From Candidatus Fokinia cryptica (GTDB lineage: Bacteria; Pseudomonadota; Alphaproteobacteria; Rickettsiales; Midichloriaceae): DNA of 64,000 nt. Under the pieces are notes generated by a model. The model was not told the origin of the DNA and searched no databases. It saw only the letters and a program-made list of their open reading frames with translations. How positions within the stretch are numbered: position 1 is the first letter of the stretch; the number at the start of each line of letters is the position of its first letter. Where the stretch lies: positions 684,590 through 748,589 of the forward strand of contig NZ_CP110343.1 in NCBI RefSeq assembly GCF_034359305.1. The letters run 5' to 3'. The position numbers and the translations under genes were made by a program. This document shows positions 43,649-52,391 of this stretch, piece after piece.

Positions 43649-43720
43649 TGGGGTGTAGCCAAGTGGCAAGGCACTGGTTTTTGATACCAGCATTCGGTGG
43701 TTCGAATCCATCCACCCCAG
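43649..43720 (+). tRNA. tRNA-Gln (TTG anticodon)
   Basis: Acceptor TGGGGTG/CACCCCA, anticodon stem CTGGT/ACCAG with loop TTTTGAT reading TTG, T-arm GGTGG/CCATC with loop TTCGAAT, discriminator G. The 3' CCA is not encoded (GCGA follows), unlike the Trp, Met and His tRNAs in this window, so a CCA-adding enzyme is needed. Confidence 0.95.
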
Positions 43721-43733
43721 CGAATATTATGTC

Positions 43734-44036
43734 TTAGGGTTTGATGGAGTTGATGAAATCCTTCCATGTAATAATGTTGGCAGTATTGTGTTGTAACAGC
43801 ATAAAATCCTTCTCTTTGACTGCAATAAGCCTTTTAGGACTTTTAAGGTACTCCACTTGCAAGGCAAGTATCTCTACTATTTCTTTCTCATCTTGCACCA
43901 GTTGAATGAGTTCATGCACTTCATCTTTCCCTTCTTTTATCATGTGCTTAAACAGCACCGTCAGTATCATACACAAAAGAGTAAAAAGTATTAAAATGAT
44001 ATGAGATTTAATATTTTCGTACTGCACTTGCTTCAT
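43734..44036 (-). CDS. ftsL: Cell-division protein FtsL-like
   Basis: Small bitopic membrane protein of the divisome that acts with FtsB and FtsQ. The 100-aa protein has a short cytoplasmic lead, one transmembrane helix (SHIILILFTLLCMILTVLF), a coiled coil (HELIQLVQDEKEIVEILALQ) and the alphaproteobacterial FtsL-like end VEYLKSPKRLIAVKEKDF. FtsL conserves little sequence, so location 157 bp from rsmH, its standard dcw neighbour, is important support, although the gene is inverted relative to it and separated by tRNA-Gln. Confidence 0.65.
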   Translation of the reverse strand: MKQVQYENIKSHIILILFTLLCMILTVLFKHMIKEGKDEVHELIQLVQDEKEIVEILALQVEYLKSPKRLIAVKEKDFMLLQHNTANIITWKDFINSIKP

Positions 44037-44083
44037 ACTTGATTATAATGCACAAAAGTAGTACAAATTTTGATGGAACGCAA

Positions 44084-44159
44084 GGCGAAGTAGCTCAGTC
44101 GGTAGAGCAGCGGGATCATAATCCGTGTGTCGGGGGTTCGAATCCCTCCTCCGCCACCA
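44084..44159 (+). tRNA. tRNA-Met (CAT anticodon, elongator type)
   Basis: Acceptor GGCGAAG against CTCCGCC (one A-C mismatch), D-arm GCTC/GAGC, anticodon loop ATCATAA reading CAT, T-arm GGGGG/CCCTC with TTCGAAT, discriminator A and encoded CCA. The first pair is G-C and the anticodon stem lacks the three G-C pairs of initiators, so it is the elongator. Confidence 0.9.
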
Positions 44160-44194
44160 TATCATTTCCCATATTATAAACATGTAACTGTGTG

Positions 44195-45463
44195 ATGCTG
44201 AATAGAGTGGAGCTTTGCAACTTCCGTAATCATAGACTACGTAAAATTACTAGCAACTCACCATGTAACATCATACTAGGTAAAAATGGTTCAGGGAAAA
44301 CTTCTATTTTAGAATCGATATCTTTGCTGTGCTCTGGACGAAATTTACGCGGTGCAACATATATTGAAATGCTATTTAACTCTACTATCCATTTTGGACA
44401 TTCACAAATTGAAAACGAACTTGAAATAAATCCTGACACTTGGCAAGTAAAGTGCTCTTTTGAATCTCAAAACAAAAACACGCTCCCTAATAATATTGAA
44501 ATAGAATATACAAAAGAACAGATAAATAAAATAATCACATTAAATGGAAAAAGAATCAAAAATATGTCCGAATTAAAGGGACTATGCTCTTTTATCTACT
44601 TAACGCCCAAGAATGAGATGATATTTGCTTGCAATGCTTCCGAACGTAGATCGTTCTTTGATCGAATGGTACATGGTATCTTTCCATCACATGCATCATT
44701 GTTATCACAATATAACCACCATATAAAATCTAGATTACAAATTTTAAAAGAACCACATGATGTACTATGGCTCGATGCAGTTGAAAATTCATTAGCTAAT
44801 TTAGCAGCACAAATCACCTTAAGTAGGATGCATTTCATAAAGCTAATGCAATATTCCTATAATATGATATTTAGTAACAATTCTGAAGCCGATTACCTTA
44901 AAATGTTCTTTTCAGAGCTTCCACTTATCAATCTCACACTAAAAAGCCAAATATTAAATGAGTGTGGAAATCTTTCTGAGCATTATCATAATTCCGAATA
45001 TATAAATAGCACTATTTTTTCAATATTAGATAACGTAACAAAACTCATTGATAAAACACTGATATCTCACATTCAGGAAAAATATAAATCTGCAAGAAAA
45101 GAAGATGCATTATTAAAAAAGAGCACATTTGGCTCTCATAAAGAAGATTTTACAGTATTCTTAAGTAGCAACAAGTTTGATGTTAAATATTGCTCCATCG
45201 GAGAACAAAAACTATGTACAATGGTTATGCTACTCACATACGCAAATTTAGTACGCAACTTGGATGTGGAAAATGAACAGCCTTCCAGCAACATAATAAT
45301 GTTATTGGATGATGTAATATCGAGGCTAGATCAAAAATACCAAAAAGCACTTCTCGATGCTTTATACAGATTAGGTATACAGATCTGGATCACGGCCCCT
45401 CAATTGGAAATTCTTAGTAGCATAAAAACAACCACTCCATTACTGAACATTATCACACTGTAA
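44195..45463 (+). CDS. recF: DNA replication and repair protein RecF
   Basis: SMC-like ABC ATPase that helps load RecA at single-strand gaps with RecO and RecR. N-terminus LNRVELCNFRNHRL, Walker A ILGKNGSGKTSILE, the conserved APP-like region changed to YLTPKNEMIFACNASERRSFFDRM, signature CSIGEQKLCTM and Walker B IIMLLDDVISRLDQKY. The protein of about 422 aa is slightly long. A GTG at 44192 precedes the ATG at 44195. dnaA and dnaN are not adjacent. Three bases separate it from the next gene, implying cotranscription. Confidence 0.95.
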   Translation: MLNRVELCNFRNHRLRKITSNSPCNIILGKNGSGKTSILESISLLCSGRNLRGATYIEMLFNSTIHFGHSQIENELEINPDTWQVKCSFESQNKNTLPNNIEIEYTKEQINKIITLNGKRIKNMSELKGLCSFIYLTPKNEMIFACNASERRSFFDRMVHGIFPSHASLLSQYNHHIKSRLQILKEPHDVLWLDAVENSLANLAAQITLSRMHFIKLMQYSYNMIFSNNSEADYLKMFFSELPLINLTLKSQILNECGNLSEHYHNSEYINSTIFSILDNVTKLIDKTLISHIQEKYKSARKEDALLKKSTFGSHKEDFTVFLSSNKFDVKYCSIGEQKLCTMVMLLTYANLVRNLDVENEQPSSNIIMLLDDVISRLDQKYQKALLDALYRLGIQIWITAPQLEILSSIKTTTPLLNIITL

Positions 45464-45466
45464 CGC

Positions 45467-45970
45467 ATGAGGTATTTACTTATAGCAATTTTATTGATCG
45501 TATATACAAATAAAAGCACTGCATTAGAAGAGCACTCACAACAGTATGACAGCGTAGAACCTAAATCAGTAGAAAAAAATACTAAAGACACAAATTCTAC
45601 TGCTGCAGATGCTATTACAGATAATAAAGAACTAAAAGCACCAAGTATCCAAAAAAAAATTGTCTCATATAATACGGCACAATTTACAATATTGGACGTT
45701 AATTACGGCTCTCATGTTACTCAATTGCTACATGTAGATGAAACAATTAAAGTTAATAAGTTACGATTTACACTACTTAATTCATGTGTACAAACATGTG
45801 GCAACTGCACAGCAAGTACACCAAGTATTTTCAACACTTACTTCGCATTACTAAAAGCTGAAGATGATACAGGTATGGAATATATCGAGTATCTAGACTC
45901 AATGCATTTAAAAATACTATTCCTCTCCAAGTATGGTATTTCAATTATGCTTGACAAATGTATTTCGTGA
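45467..45970 (+). CDS. Secreted DUF2155-like protein
   Basis: The 167-aa product has a signal peptide (MRYLLIAILLIVYTNKSTAL), a polar linker, then a domain with FTILDVNYGSHVTQLLHVDE, LRFTLLNSCVQTCGN and a Cys near the end (MLDKCIS). The sequence pattern LDK-like, G, T, L, V, L-x-F, C recalls the alphaproteobacterial DUF2155 domain, which in some genomes is found near complex I genes; here nuoG lies immediately downstream but convergent. Function of the family is not established. The call is a weak pattern match. Confidence 0.5.
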   Translation: MRYLLIAILLIVYTNKSTALEEHSQQYDSVEPKSVEKNTKDTNSTAADAITDNKELKAPSIQKKIVSYNTAQFTILDVNYGSHVTQLLHVDETIKVNKLRFTLLNSCVQTCGNCTASTPSIFNTYFALLKAEDDTGMEYIEYLDSMHLKILFLSKYGISIMLDKCIS

Positions 45971-45975
45971 AATGT

Positions 45976-48060
45976 TCACTTATTTCTCAGACTATTAGAA
46001 TGCTCTATCATTATTAAAGAATTGTTAGATATTTGATCTCCCGTATAAAAATCACTCACTTGGTATATAAGCTCTTTCTTCCTAAAATTAGTGAATTTAG
46101 GAATAGCAATATCTCTTCTCTCCAGTACATTGCACATATTCTCCGGTCTTAAAAAATCACTTTTCATTGATATCTTAGCACGTACATCCTCTAGTGAATG
46201 AAAATTCAACTCTATTTTTAATCTTTGAGCAATTTCCGTGACTATCATCCACTCTTGCTTAGATACTCCAAGTGGAGGTACAGCTTGACAAGTATGCTGT
46301 AGACGCCCTTCAAGATTTAAGTACATTGCATCTTTCTCTGAATATGCAGGAGAAGGCAATACTAAATCAGCTCTACGGATAACTTTATCTGCATGATGAC
46401 CAATATACACCACAAACACATCATCACTAATTGCATCGATATTTATGTCATCTGCACCAAATAGCAAAAGCACATTAGACTTTCGCAACATTACATCTAC
46501 ATCACTTTCCATTTCACCAATATCTGAAAATCTTCCTCTAAAATTCGCTGTAAAATCCAAATCTAATGCTCCAACTCTCGAAGGCTTTGTATTGAGCACA
46601 TTAAATCCATTCCAATCGTCTCTTATAAGACCATACTTTTCTGCGATCTTATATGAGTAGTACAAAATAGCTTGGCCATCATACTGATGCTTTAATATGT
46701 TACTACCCAATATTAACATGGGTTTTTTAGCGTGTGACAACCGCCTCGCATATTCATGCTTCCCTTCATATATCGCTTTCAATAGAGCGCTTTCACACCC
46801 TAGATAGGTATATGGATAATTTGCCTCAAATCTATTACCTAGAACTGATATTTTGAGCTGATTATGAATTAATGCTTTTCTGAGTCTAGCATTCAAAATA
46901 GCAGCTTCAAGTCTTGGATTTGTGCCAATTAGCAAACATTCGTCACTATCTTCTATGTTTTGGATTGTAGTATTAAATACATAACTTGCTCGCCCAAATG
47001 ATGGATCTAAGATGCTTCCTTCTTCTCTACAGTCAAAAAACCAATTTTTTTTATGACTAAATAACTCCTTTATCGCAAAAATGCTTTCCACATCAGAATA
47101 ATGACCCACTATAGCAGAAACTATAGCTGTAGATTCATTTAACACTACATATAATTTATCATATGCTTCATCCCATGAAATAGACTCCCTGCGTTTCATA
47201 ATTTTATCAAACCATATTGGCTCTACTAATCTTTGATATTTTAAACCATCATAATTAAATCTAGCTTTATCTGAGAGCCACTCTTCGTTAATATAGTCGC
47301 ACTCACGTGGTAATACTCGCATTACTTGATGCCCTCTTACATGAAGTACAGTATTAGAACATACCGCATCAGAAAGATCGATAGAGGGAATTTTTGTAAG
47401 TTCCCATGGTCTTGCAGTATACGCATAAGGCGCGGAATTTAGTGCTCCTACGGGACATAAATCGATAATATTGCCTGAAAGTTCAGATGTAATGCCTTTA
47501 CATATTGCATTAGAAACCGTATGCACATCGATACGCATATCTTCTCCTTTACCTAGAGCTACAAGTTCACCTGTTCCAGCTACCTCATCCAGAAATCTCA
47601 CACATCTCATGCAGTGTATACATCTCGTCATGTGAGTTTCTATGAAAGAACCAAAATCCTTATGTTGTACCGCTCTTTTTTCTTCTTTATATCTCGAGCT
47701 ACATTTGCCATACCGAAACACTTGATCTTGTAAATCACATTCTCCGCCCTTATCACATATCGGACAATCTAATGGATGATTAATTAGAAAAAATTCTAAA
47801 ACACCAGCTCTAGCCTGATTTACAAGTTTTGTATTAGTATATATATGCATATCATCACTTATAACTTGAACACAACTTGCTACAAGTTTTTGATTATCTT
47901 CAATTTGCACGAGACACATTCTACAATTTCCAGCAATACTGAGTCTTTTATGGTAACAAAATTTTGGTATTTTTATACCGACTACCTCACATGCTTGCAT
48001 AATGGTAATGGCATCTCCAAACTCGTATAATCTATCATTTATATAAACTTTTATTGACAC
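45976..48060 (-). CDS. nuoG: NADH-quinone oxidoreductase subunit G
   Basis: Iron-sulfur subunit of the complex I peripheral arm. Cys35, Cys46, Cys49 and Cys63 bind the [2Fe-2S] cluster (FCYHKRLSIAGNCRMC); then HPLDCPICDKGGECDLQDQ; then a [4Fe-4S] set MTRCIHCMRCVRF with DLCPVGAL; then the molybdopterin-like domain beginning MRVLPRECDYINEEWLSDKARF. At 694 aa it is of alphaproteobacterial length. It stands alone here; only nuoD is elsewhere in the window, so the nuo operon is scattered. Confidence 0.96.
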   Translation of the reverse strand: MSIKVYINDRLYEFGDAITIMQACEVVGIKIPKFCYHKRLSIAGNCRMCLVQIEDNQKLVASCVQVISDDMHIYTNTKLVNQARAGVLEFFLINHPLDCPICDKGGECDLQDQVFRYGKCSSRYKEEKRAVQHKDFGSFIETHMTRCIHCMRCVRFLDEVAGTGELVALGKGEDMRIDVHTVSNAICKGITSELSGNIIDLCPVGALNSAPYAYTARPWELTKIPSIDLSDAVCSNTVLHVRGHQVMRVLPRECDYINEEWLSDKARFNYDGLKYQRLVEPIWFDKIMKRRESISWDEAYDKLYVVLNESTAIVSAIVGHYSDVESIFAIKELFSHKKNWFFDCREEGSILDPSFGRASYVFNTTIQNIEDSDECLLIGTNPRLEAAILNARLRKALIHNQLKISVLGNRFEANYPYTYLGCESALLKAIYEGKHEYARRLSHAKKPMLILGSNILKHQYDGQAILYYSYKIAEKYGLIRDDWNGFNVLNTKPSRVGALDLDFTANFRGRFSDIGEMESDVDVMLRKSNVLLLFGADDINIDAISDDVFVVYIGHHADKVIRRADLVLPSPAYSEKDAMYLNLEGRLQHTCQAVPPLGVSKQEWMIVTEIAQRLKIELNFHSLEDVRAKISMKSDFLRPENMCNVLERRDIAIPKFTNFRKKELIYQVSDFYTGDQISNNSLIMIEHSNSLRNK

Positions 48061-48106
48061 AGGAACATGAAATTTATGCTATATATACATAGAGAGCATA
48101 CAAAAC

Positions 48107-49141
48107 CTATTTTTTTGTATCAATAATACTACTAACAAGTCTTACTAATCTTTCCTGTATTTGCAGTATCATATTATTTTCTGTACCACTGCTATGCATT
48201 TCTTCCAATAATACAAAACCAGTAGGAGAAGTTACATTAATCTCTGTAATACAACCTCCTATCAGATCAATTCCAGCAATAAATACATCATCTTCTTTTA
48301 ATCTCTGAGCAATCCTATTGCACATCAAAATTTCCTCATTGTTAAGTTCAATATTAGTAATACTAGCTCCTTGATATATATTTGCTAAGAAATTACCACT
48401 AGAAGGCACTCTACTGAATGAACCAACTATCTCCCCATCTATTATAAATACACGTTTATCTCCACTTAAAATAGAACTGAGAAATACCTGAACAACTACA
48501 GGCTCTGAAAATTTACTAACGTATTCATGTATACCACTTCTAGCTTCTTCATCGTCTCTATATATCACTTGATTTGTAGTACGCAGCCTACTTTCACCAT
48601 ATGACATTCGTATTGTACCATTACCAGAATATTCATATAGCGGCTTAAGAACAACATCTAAATTTTCTTTCAAAAAATTCAATATCTCCTCCACCAATCC
48701 AGTAATAATAGTATTTGGTAAATATTCAGCTGCTATACTGAAAGGGGAAATTTTCTCAGGATTATTTCTTACACCTTTAGGGGCATTTATTACAGGTATA
48801 GAAAGCTGCTCTAGCAAAAATGTAGAGGTAATATATGACATGTCAAAAGGAGGATCTTGCCTTAGTAATATACATTCTACACTATCGAGATGAAGTTCCT
48901 GTAAGTCACTTAACTTAGTCCATTCAGTACCTCTATATGGAGTATATTGCAAATCTATAAAGTATCCTCTAGCACACAAACTCTTTTTACTATTAATATT
49001 AGATAGATACATACTATCAACAGTATACCAGAATATTTCGTACCCTTTCTTACTAAGACCGGCTCCCCAAAACAAACTTGTATCAGTCCTTATCTTTAGT
49101 GTATTTAATGGATCTCCTTGAATGGCTATAATCTTTCTCAT
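48107..49141 (-). CDS. gshB: Glutathione synthetase
   Basis: ATP-grasp enzyme joining gamma-Glu-Cys with Gly. Blocks: AIQGDPLNTLKIRTDTSLF, ILLRQDPPFDMSYI, INAPKGVRNNPEKI, VVLKPLYEYSGNGTIRM, and IDLIGGCITEINVTSPTGF. Length 344 aa is close to normal (about 315). The gene starts with ATG overlapping the acetyltransferase stop by four bases (ATGA), so they are translationally coupled. gshA is not visible. Confidence 0.93.
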   Translation of the reverse strand: MRKIIAIQGDPLNTLKIRTDTSLFWGAGLSKKGYEIFWYTVDSMYLSNINSKKSLCARGYFIDLQYTPYRGTEWTKLSDLQELHLDSVECILLRQDPPFDMSYITSTFLLEQLSIPVINAPKGVRNNPEKISPFSIAAEYLPNTIITGLVEEILNFLKENLDVVLKPLYEYSGNGTIRMSYGESRLRTTNQVIYRDDEEARSGIHEYVSKFSEPVVVQVFLSSILSGDKRVFIIDGEIVGSFSRVPSSGNFLANIYQGASITNIELNNEEILMCNRIAQRLKEDDVFIAGIDLIGGCITEINVTSPTGFVLLEEMHSSGTENNMILQIQERLVRLVSSIIDTKK

Positions 49142-49713
49142 TTTCTTTTATATCGAAATTCATGAGGCAATAATGAAAGTGCTTTGATATCGGGAAATTC
49201 ACCTCTTATAAACCGATATCCACGCATTATACCCTCTTCTTGAAAACCAACATCATATAATAGATTTAAGGATGGTTGATTATCATGAAGTGTTTTTGCT
49301 GATACTCTATACAAATCCACCACACCAAAACCAAAATTCAACACTTCTATAAGAGCTCGCCTCATAATACCACATCTCCAATAATTTGGATCTAAATCAT
49401 AACAAATTTCAGCTTTTCTATTATAGGCATTGTAATCAAAAAAACCTATTGTACCTATCAAACTATCTGTCTCTTTTAGAGCAATTCCCCAAAAAAACGA
49501 AAGCGATCTACGAAATAGATCTCTCCAGTATATCACACTTAGCATCGCATCTCTCTCAGTTTTTGGTATATCCTCATCAGAAAGTCTTATAGCTACTCTT
49601 GGATCTGTATATATTTCATAATAGCGCTTATAATCAGATGTAGATAATTCGCGTAACACAAGCTCTCCCATTTCTATATTAGGAAATTCTGCAAAGATAT
49701 TTTGTTTCTTCAC
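49138..49713 (-). CDS. GNAT acetyltransferase (RimJ/RimL-like)
   Basis: Predicted acetyl-CoA-dependent N-acetyltransferase. GELVLRELSTSDYKRYYEI at the N-terminus, LIGTIGFFDYN, the acetyl-CoA-binding segment YDLDPNYWRCGIMRRALIEVL, and VSAKTLHDNQPSLNLLYDVGF are the RimJ/RimL pattern. The target (ribosomal protein N-terminus or small molecule) cannot be told. It is the upstream member of a pair with gshB and faces metG divergently, 44 bp away. Confidence 0.85.
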   Translation of the reverse strand: MKKQNIFAEFPNIEMGELVLRELSTSDYKRYYEIYTDPRVAIRLSDEDIPKTERDAMLSVIYWRDLFRRSLSFFWGIALKETDSLIGTIGFFDYNAYNRKAEICYDLDPNYWRCGIMRRALIEVLNFGFGVVDLYRVSAKTLHDNQPSLNLLYDVGFQEEGIMRGYRFIRGEFPDIKALSLLPHEFRYKRK

Positions 49714-49757
49714 TAACAGTGTGATAGAAATACTGATAATATCGATGATATACGATT

Positions 49758-51266
49758 ATGTCTTTTGAGTACAATAGCAAATTTTACATCACTACACCTA
49801 TATATTATGCAAATGGTGAACCGCACCTCGGTCATTTATATACCACGACAATAGCTGATATAATTGCAAGATATAATAGATTGCAAAAACGAAAGGTATA
49901 TTTCGTGACAGGTATGGACGAACATGGACAAAAAGTGGAACTCACAGCTAGAAGATTTGGAGTATCTCCTCAGGAAAGAGTCGATGTAATATCTCATAAA
50001 TTTCGCTCCTTATATGAATCTATAGATATCACTTATAATGATTTCATTAGGACAACAGAAGAAAGACATAAAAATTTCGTAATATCTGTATGGAAAACTC
50101 TACATGAAAGAGGTTGGATATACAAAGGACAGTATTCGGGTTGGTATGCAGAGCGGGATGAAGCATTTTATTCTGAAGAAGAAATAGTCAATGGTAAAGC
50201 TCCAACTGGTGCGGATGTCACATTCTGCTCTGAAGAATGTTACTTCTTCAAATTATCAGCTTTTCAAGAAGAATTGTTAAAAATCTATCATAGTGGAAGA
50301 ATCATTATACAGCCAAAGACAAAGCTTAACGAAGTCATAAGTTTTATCGAAAGAGGATTAAAAGATTTATGTATATCTCGTAAGAACACAAAATGGGGAA
50401 TACCTGTACCAAATGCTACAGAACAAACTATATACGTATGGATCGATGCTCTCATGAATTACGTTTCTGTTCTTCCAGAACATTTTAAATCCAAATATTG
50501 GCCGTGTAACGTACAACTTATAGGTAAAGACATACTTATGTTTCATGCTGTATATTGGCCTGCTATATTAGTTGCACTAGGTATCGAAGAACTACCACTC
50601 AAGATATTAGTGCATGGATGGTGGCTTAACGATGGTCAAAAAATGTCAAAATCCTTAAATAATGTAATAGATCCGCAAAGTTTAATAGATGAGTATACCC
50701 CAGATTATGTTAGATATTTCCTCATAAGAGAAACTAGAGTCGGTAACGATGCCAGTTATAGCAAGAGTAATTTTCAAAAATTAATCAATGCTGAATTAGT
50801 TAATAACATTGGTAACCTTGTACAAAGAAGCGTGACTTTTATACAAAAATATATGAACAATATATGCAAAAAACCTCCTAATCCTGATAATGATATCTTA
50901 CAACAAGCATATGGAATAGTATCATCGTATATAGAACATATGGAGTCTCTCAAATTTTATGAGGCAATAGATAACATTCTTAAGATATCGGAAATAGCTA
51001 ATAGATACTTCAGTGAGGAGCAACCTTGGTATAAAAAAGATAAAACAGAAGAATTACATTCCATTTTATTCTATACTTTAGAGCTAGTAAGGTTAATTGG
51101 TATTTTATTGCAACCTTTTGCACCAGACGGTGCTGAGAAGATCTTATCTATTTTCTACCTTCAAAAAACACAAAATATAACATTTAATATAGCATCTGCC
51201 GCTTTTATGTTTAATAAACTATATGTTGATAAGCAATTTAATCAAGTATTTCCAAGAATAAATTAA
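49758..51266 (+). CDS. metG: Methionine--tRNA ligase
   Basis: Class I synthetase charging tRNA-Met. HIGH-type motif in YYANGEPHLGHLYTTTIADI, FVTGMDEHGQKVELTA, the tRNA-binding region GWYAERDEAFYSEEE, WIDALMNYVSVLP, and KMSKS in NDGQKMSKSLNNVIDPQ. The 502-aa form lacks the C-terminal dimerisation domain and the CxxC zinc knuckles, matching the shorter alphaproteobacterial type. One base separates it from the following exonuclease gene. Confidence 0.96.
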   Translation: MSFEYNSKFYITTPIYYANGEPHLGHLYTTTIADIIARYNRLQKRKVYFVTGMDEHGQKVELTARRFGVSPQERVDVISHKFRSLYESIDITYNDFIRTTEERHKNFVISVWKTLHERGWIYKGQYSGWYAERDEAFYSEEEIVNGKAPTGADVTFCSEECYFFKLSAFQEELLKIYHSGRIIIQPKTKLNEVISFIERGLKDLCISRKNTKWGIPVPNATEQTIYVWIDALMNYVSVLPEHFKSKYWPCNVQLIGKDILMFHAVYWPAILVALGIEELPLKILVHGWWLNDGQKMSKSLNNVIDPQSLIDEYTPDYVRYFLIRETRVGNDASYSKSNFQKLINAELVNNIGNLVQRSVTFIQKYMNNICKKPPNPDNDILQQAYGIVSSYIEHMESLKFYEAIDNILKISEIANRYFSEEQPWYKKDKTEELHSILFYTLELVRLIGILLQPFAPDGAEKILSIFYLQKTQNITFNIASAAFMFNKLYVDKQFNQVFPRIN

Positions 51267-51267
51267 A

Positions 51268-52191
51268 ATGAGTAAGCATCTCATAATTATAGACTGCTAT
51301 GCAATCTTCTTTAAGTCACTTTTTGCTAACCCATTATACCAAAATGCTAATGGCACATATGTAGGGGGAGTAACTGGCTTCATTAACACCATGTTCAGAT
51401 TGCTAGATCATAGTAGCACACTCCTAGCAATGCATAAAAATAGCGAAACATATGTATGTATTGCTCTCGATTATCAAACAAAAGGTGAAACATTTAGACA
51501 TCACATATATCAAGAATACAAAGCAAATAGAAAACCGTTACCTCAAGAATTCATTCTACAATTTCCAATATTAGAAGAGGTACTAGAATGTATGAAAATT
51601 CCTGTTATAAAATATCCAAAAGTAGAAGCAGATGATATTATCGCTTCTGTAGTAAAAAAGTTTTATAACCAAGATAATAGCAGTCAAATTAATATCTCAA
51701 TCGTCTCTCAAGATAAAGATCTGATGCAACTTATCGCCGTACAAGATAATAGGAATACCGTTATGTGGGATCCTTATAAGAGACAAGTAATCGATGAATG
51801 TGAAGTAATTACAAAGCTAGGAATTAAACCTCATCAAGTACCATGCTTCTTAGCATTACTTGGAGATAGTGCAGATAACATTCGTGGAGTTCCTGGGATT
51901 GGAAAAAAACATGCAACTACATTACTTAGTAAATTCGAGTCAGTTGATGAAATATGTCAAAATACTCACATGCTTTCCAACAGTAAAATAGCTTTACAAA
52001 TAACTGATAACATTGAACAAATTGCACTATTCAAAACACTAACAACATTGGTTGATAATATAGAAATTACTATTCCATACGAAGAGATGAAATGGAATGG
52101 ATGGGCAAGTAGAAGTCACGAAATGAACGAATTGTTCTCAAAATATCAAATGCAAAGTGCTGTTAACAACAAAAAGAACTACTTCAATTGA
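51268..52191 (+). CDS. Stand-alone 5'-3' exonuclease (PolA N-terminal domain homologue)
   Basis: FEN-type nuclease that would remove RNA primers and flaps. Metal-binding acidic residues appear in LIIIDCYAIFFKS, IALDYQTKGETFRHHIYQEY, VEADDIIASVV, VSQDKDLMQL, and the helix-hairpin-helix LGDSADNIRGVPGIGKKHA. The protein stops at 307 aa with a normal TGA, before any 3'-5' exonuclease or polymerase domain, so it equals only the first third of DNA polymerase I. No polymerase remnant is seen downstream, where tRNA-His follows. Confidence 0.9.
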   Translation: MSKHLIIIDCYAIFFKSLFANPLYQNANGTYVGGVTGFINTMFRLLDHSSTLLAMHKNSETYVCIALDYQTKGETFRHHIYQEYKANRKPLPQEFILQFPILEEVLECMKIPVIKYPKVEADDIIASVVKKFYNQDNSSQINISIVSQDKDLMQLIAVQDNRNTVMWDPYKRQVIDECEVITKLGIKPHQVPCFLALLGDSADNIRGVPGIGKKHATTLLSKFESVDEICQNTHMLSNSKIALQITDNIEQIALFKTLTTLVDNIEITIPYEEMKWNGWASRSHEMNELFSKYQMQSAVNNKKNYFN

Positions 52192-52313
52192 TAATAAAAA
52201 AAACAAATAATTTATTAAAATCTTCTACAAAACGAATATCATTTTTCAAAGCAATGCTTGCGCGTAGCTCCAAATACTACACGAAATACTAATAAATCTA
52301 ACGCTAAAAACGG

Positions 52314-52391
52314 TGGGGCGAATAACGGAACTCGAATCCGCGACCTTCGGTACCACAAACCGACGCTCTAACCAACTGAGCTATATCCGCC
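52314..52391 (-). tRNA. tRNA-His (GTG anticodon)
   Basis: On the minus strand: extra G(-1), acceptor GCGGATA/TATTCGC, D-arm GCTC/GAGC, anticodon loop TTGTGGT reading GTG, T-arm CGGAT-loop region, discriminator C73 pairing with G(-1), and encoded CCA. The G(-1)-C73 pair is the tRNA-His identity element. Confidence 0.95.
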
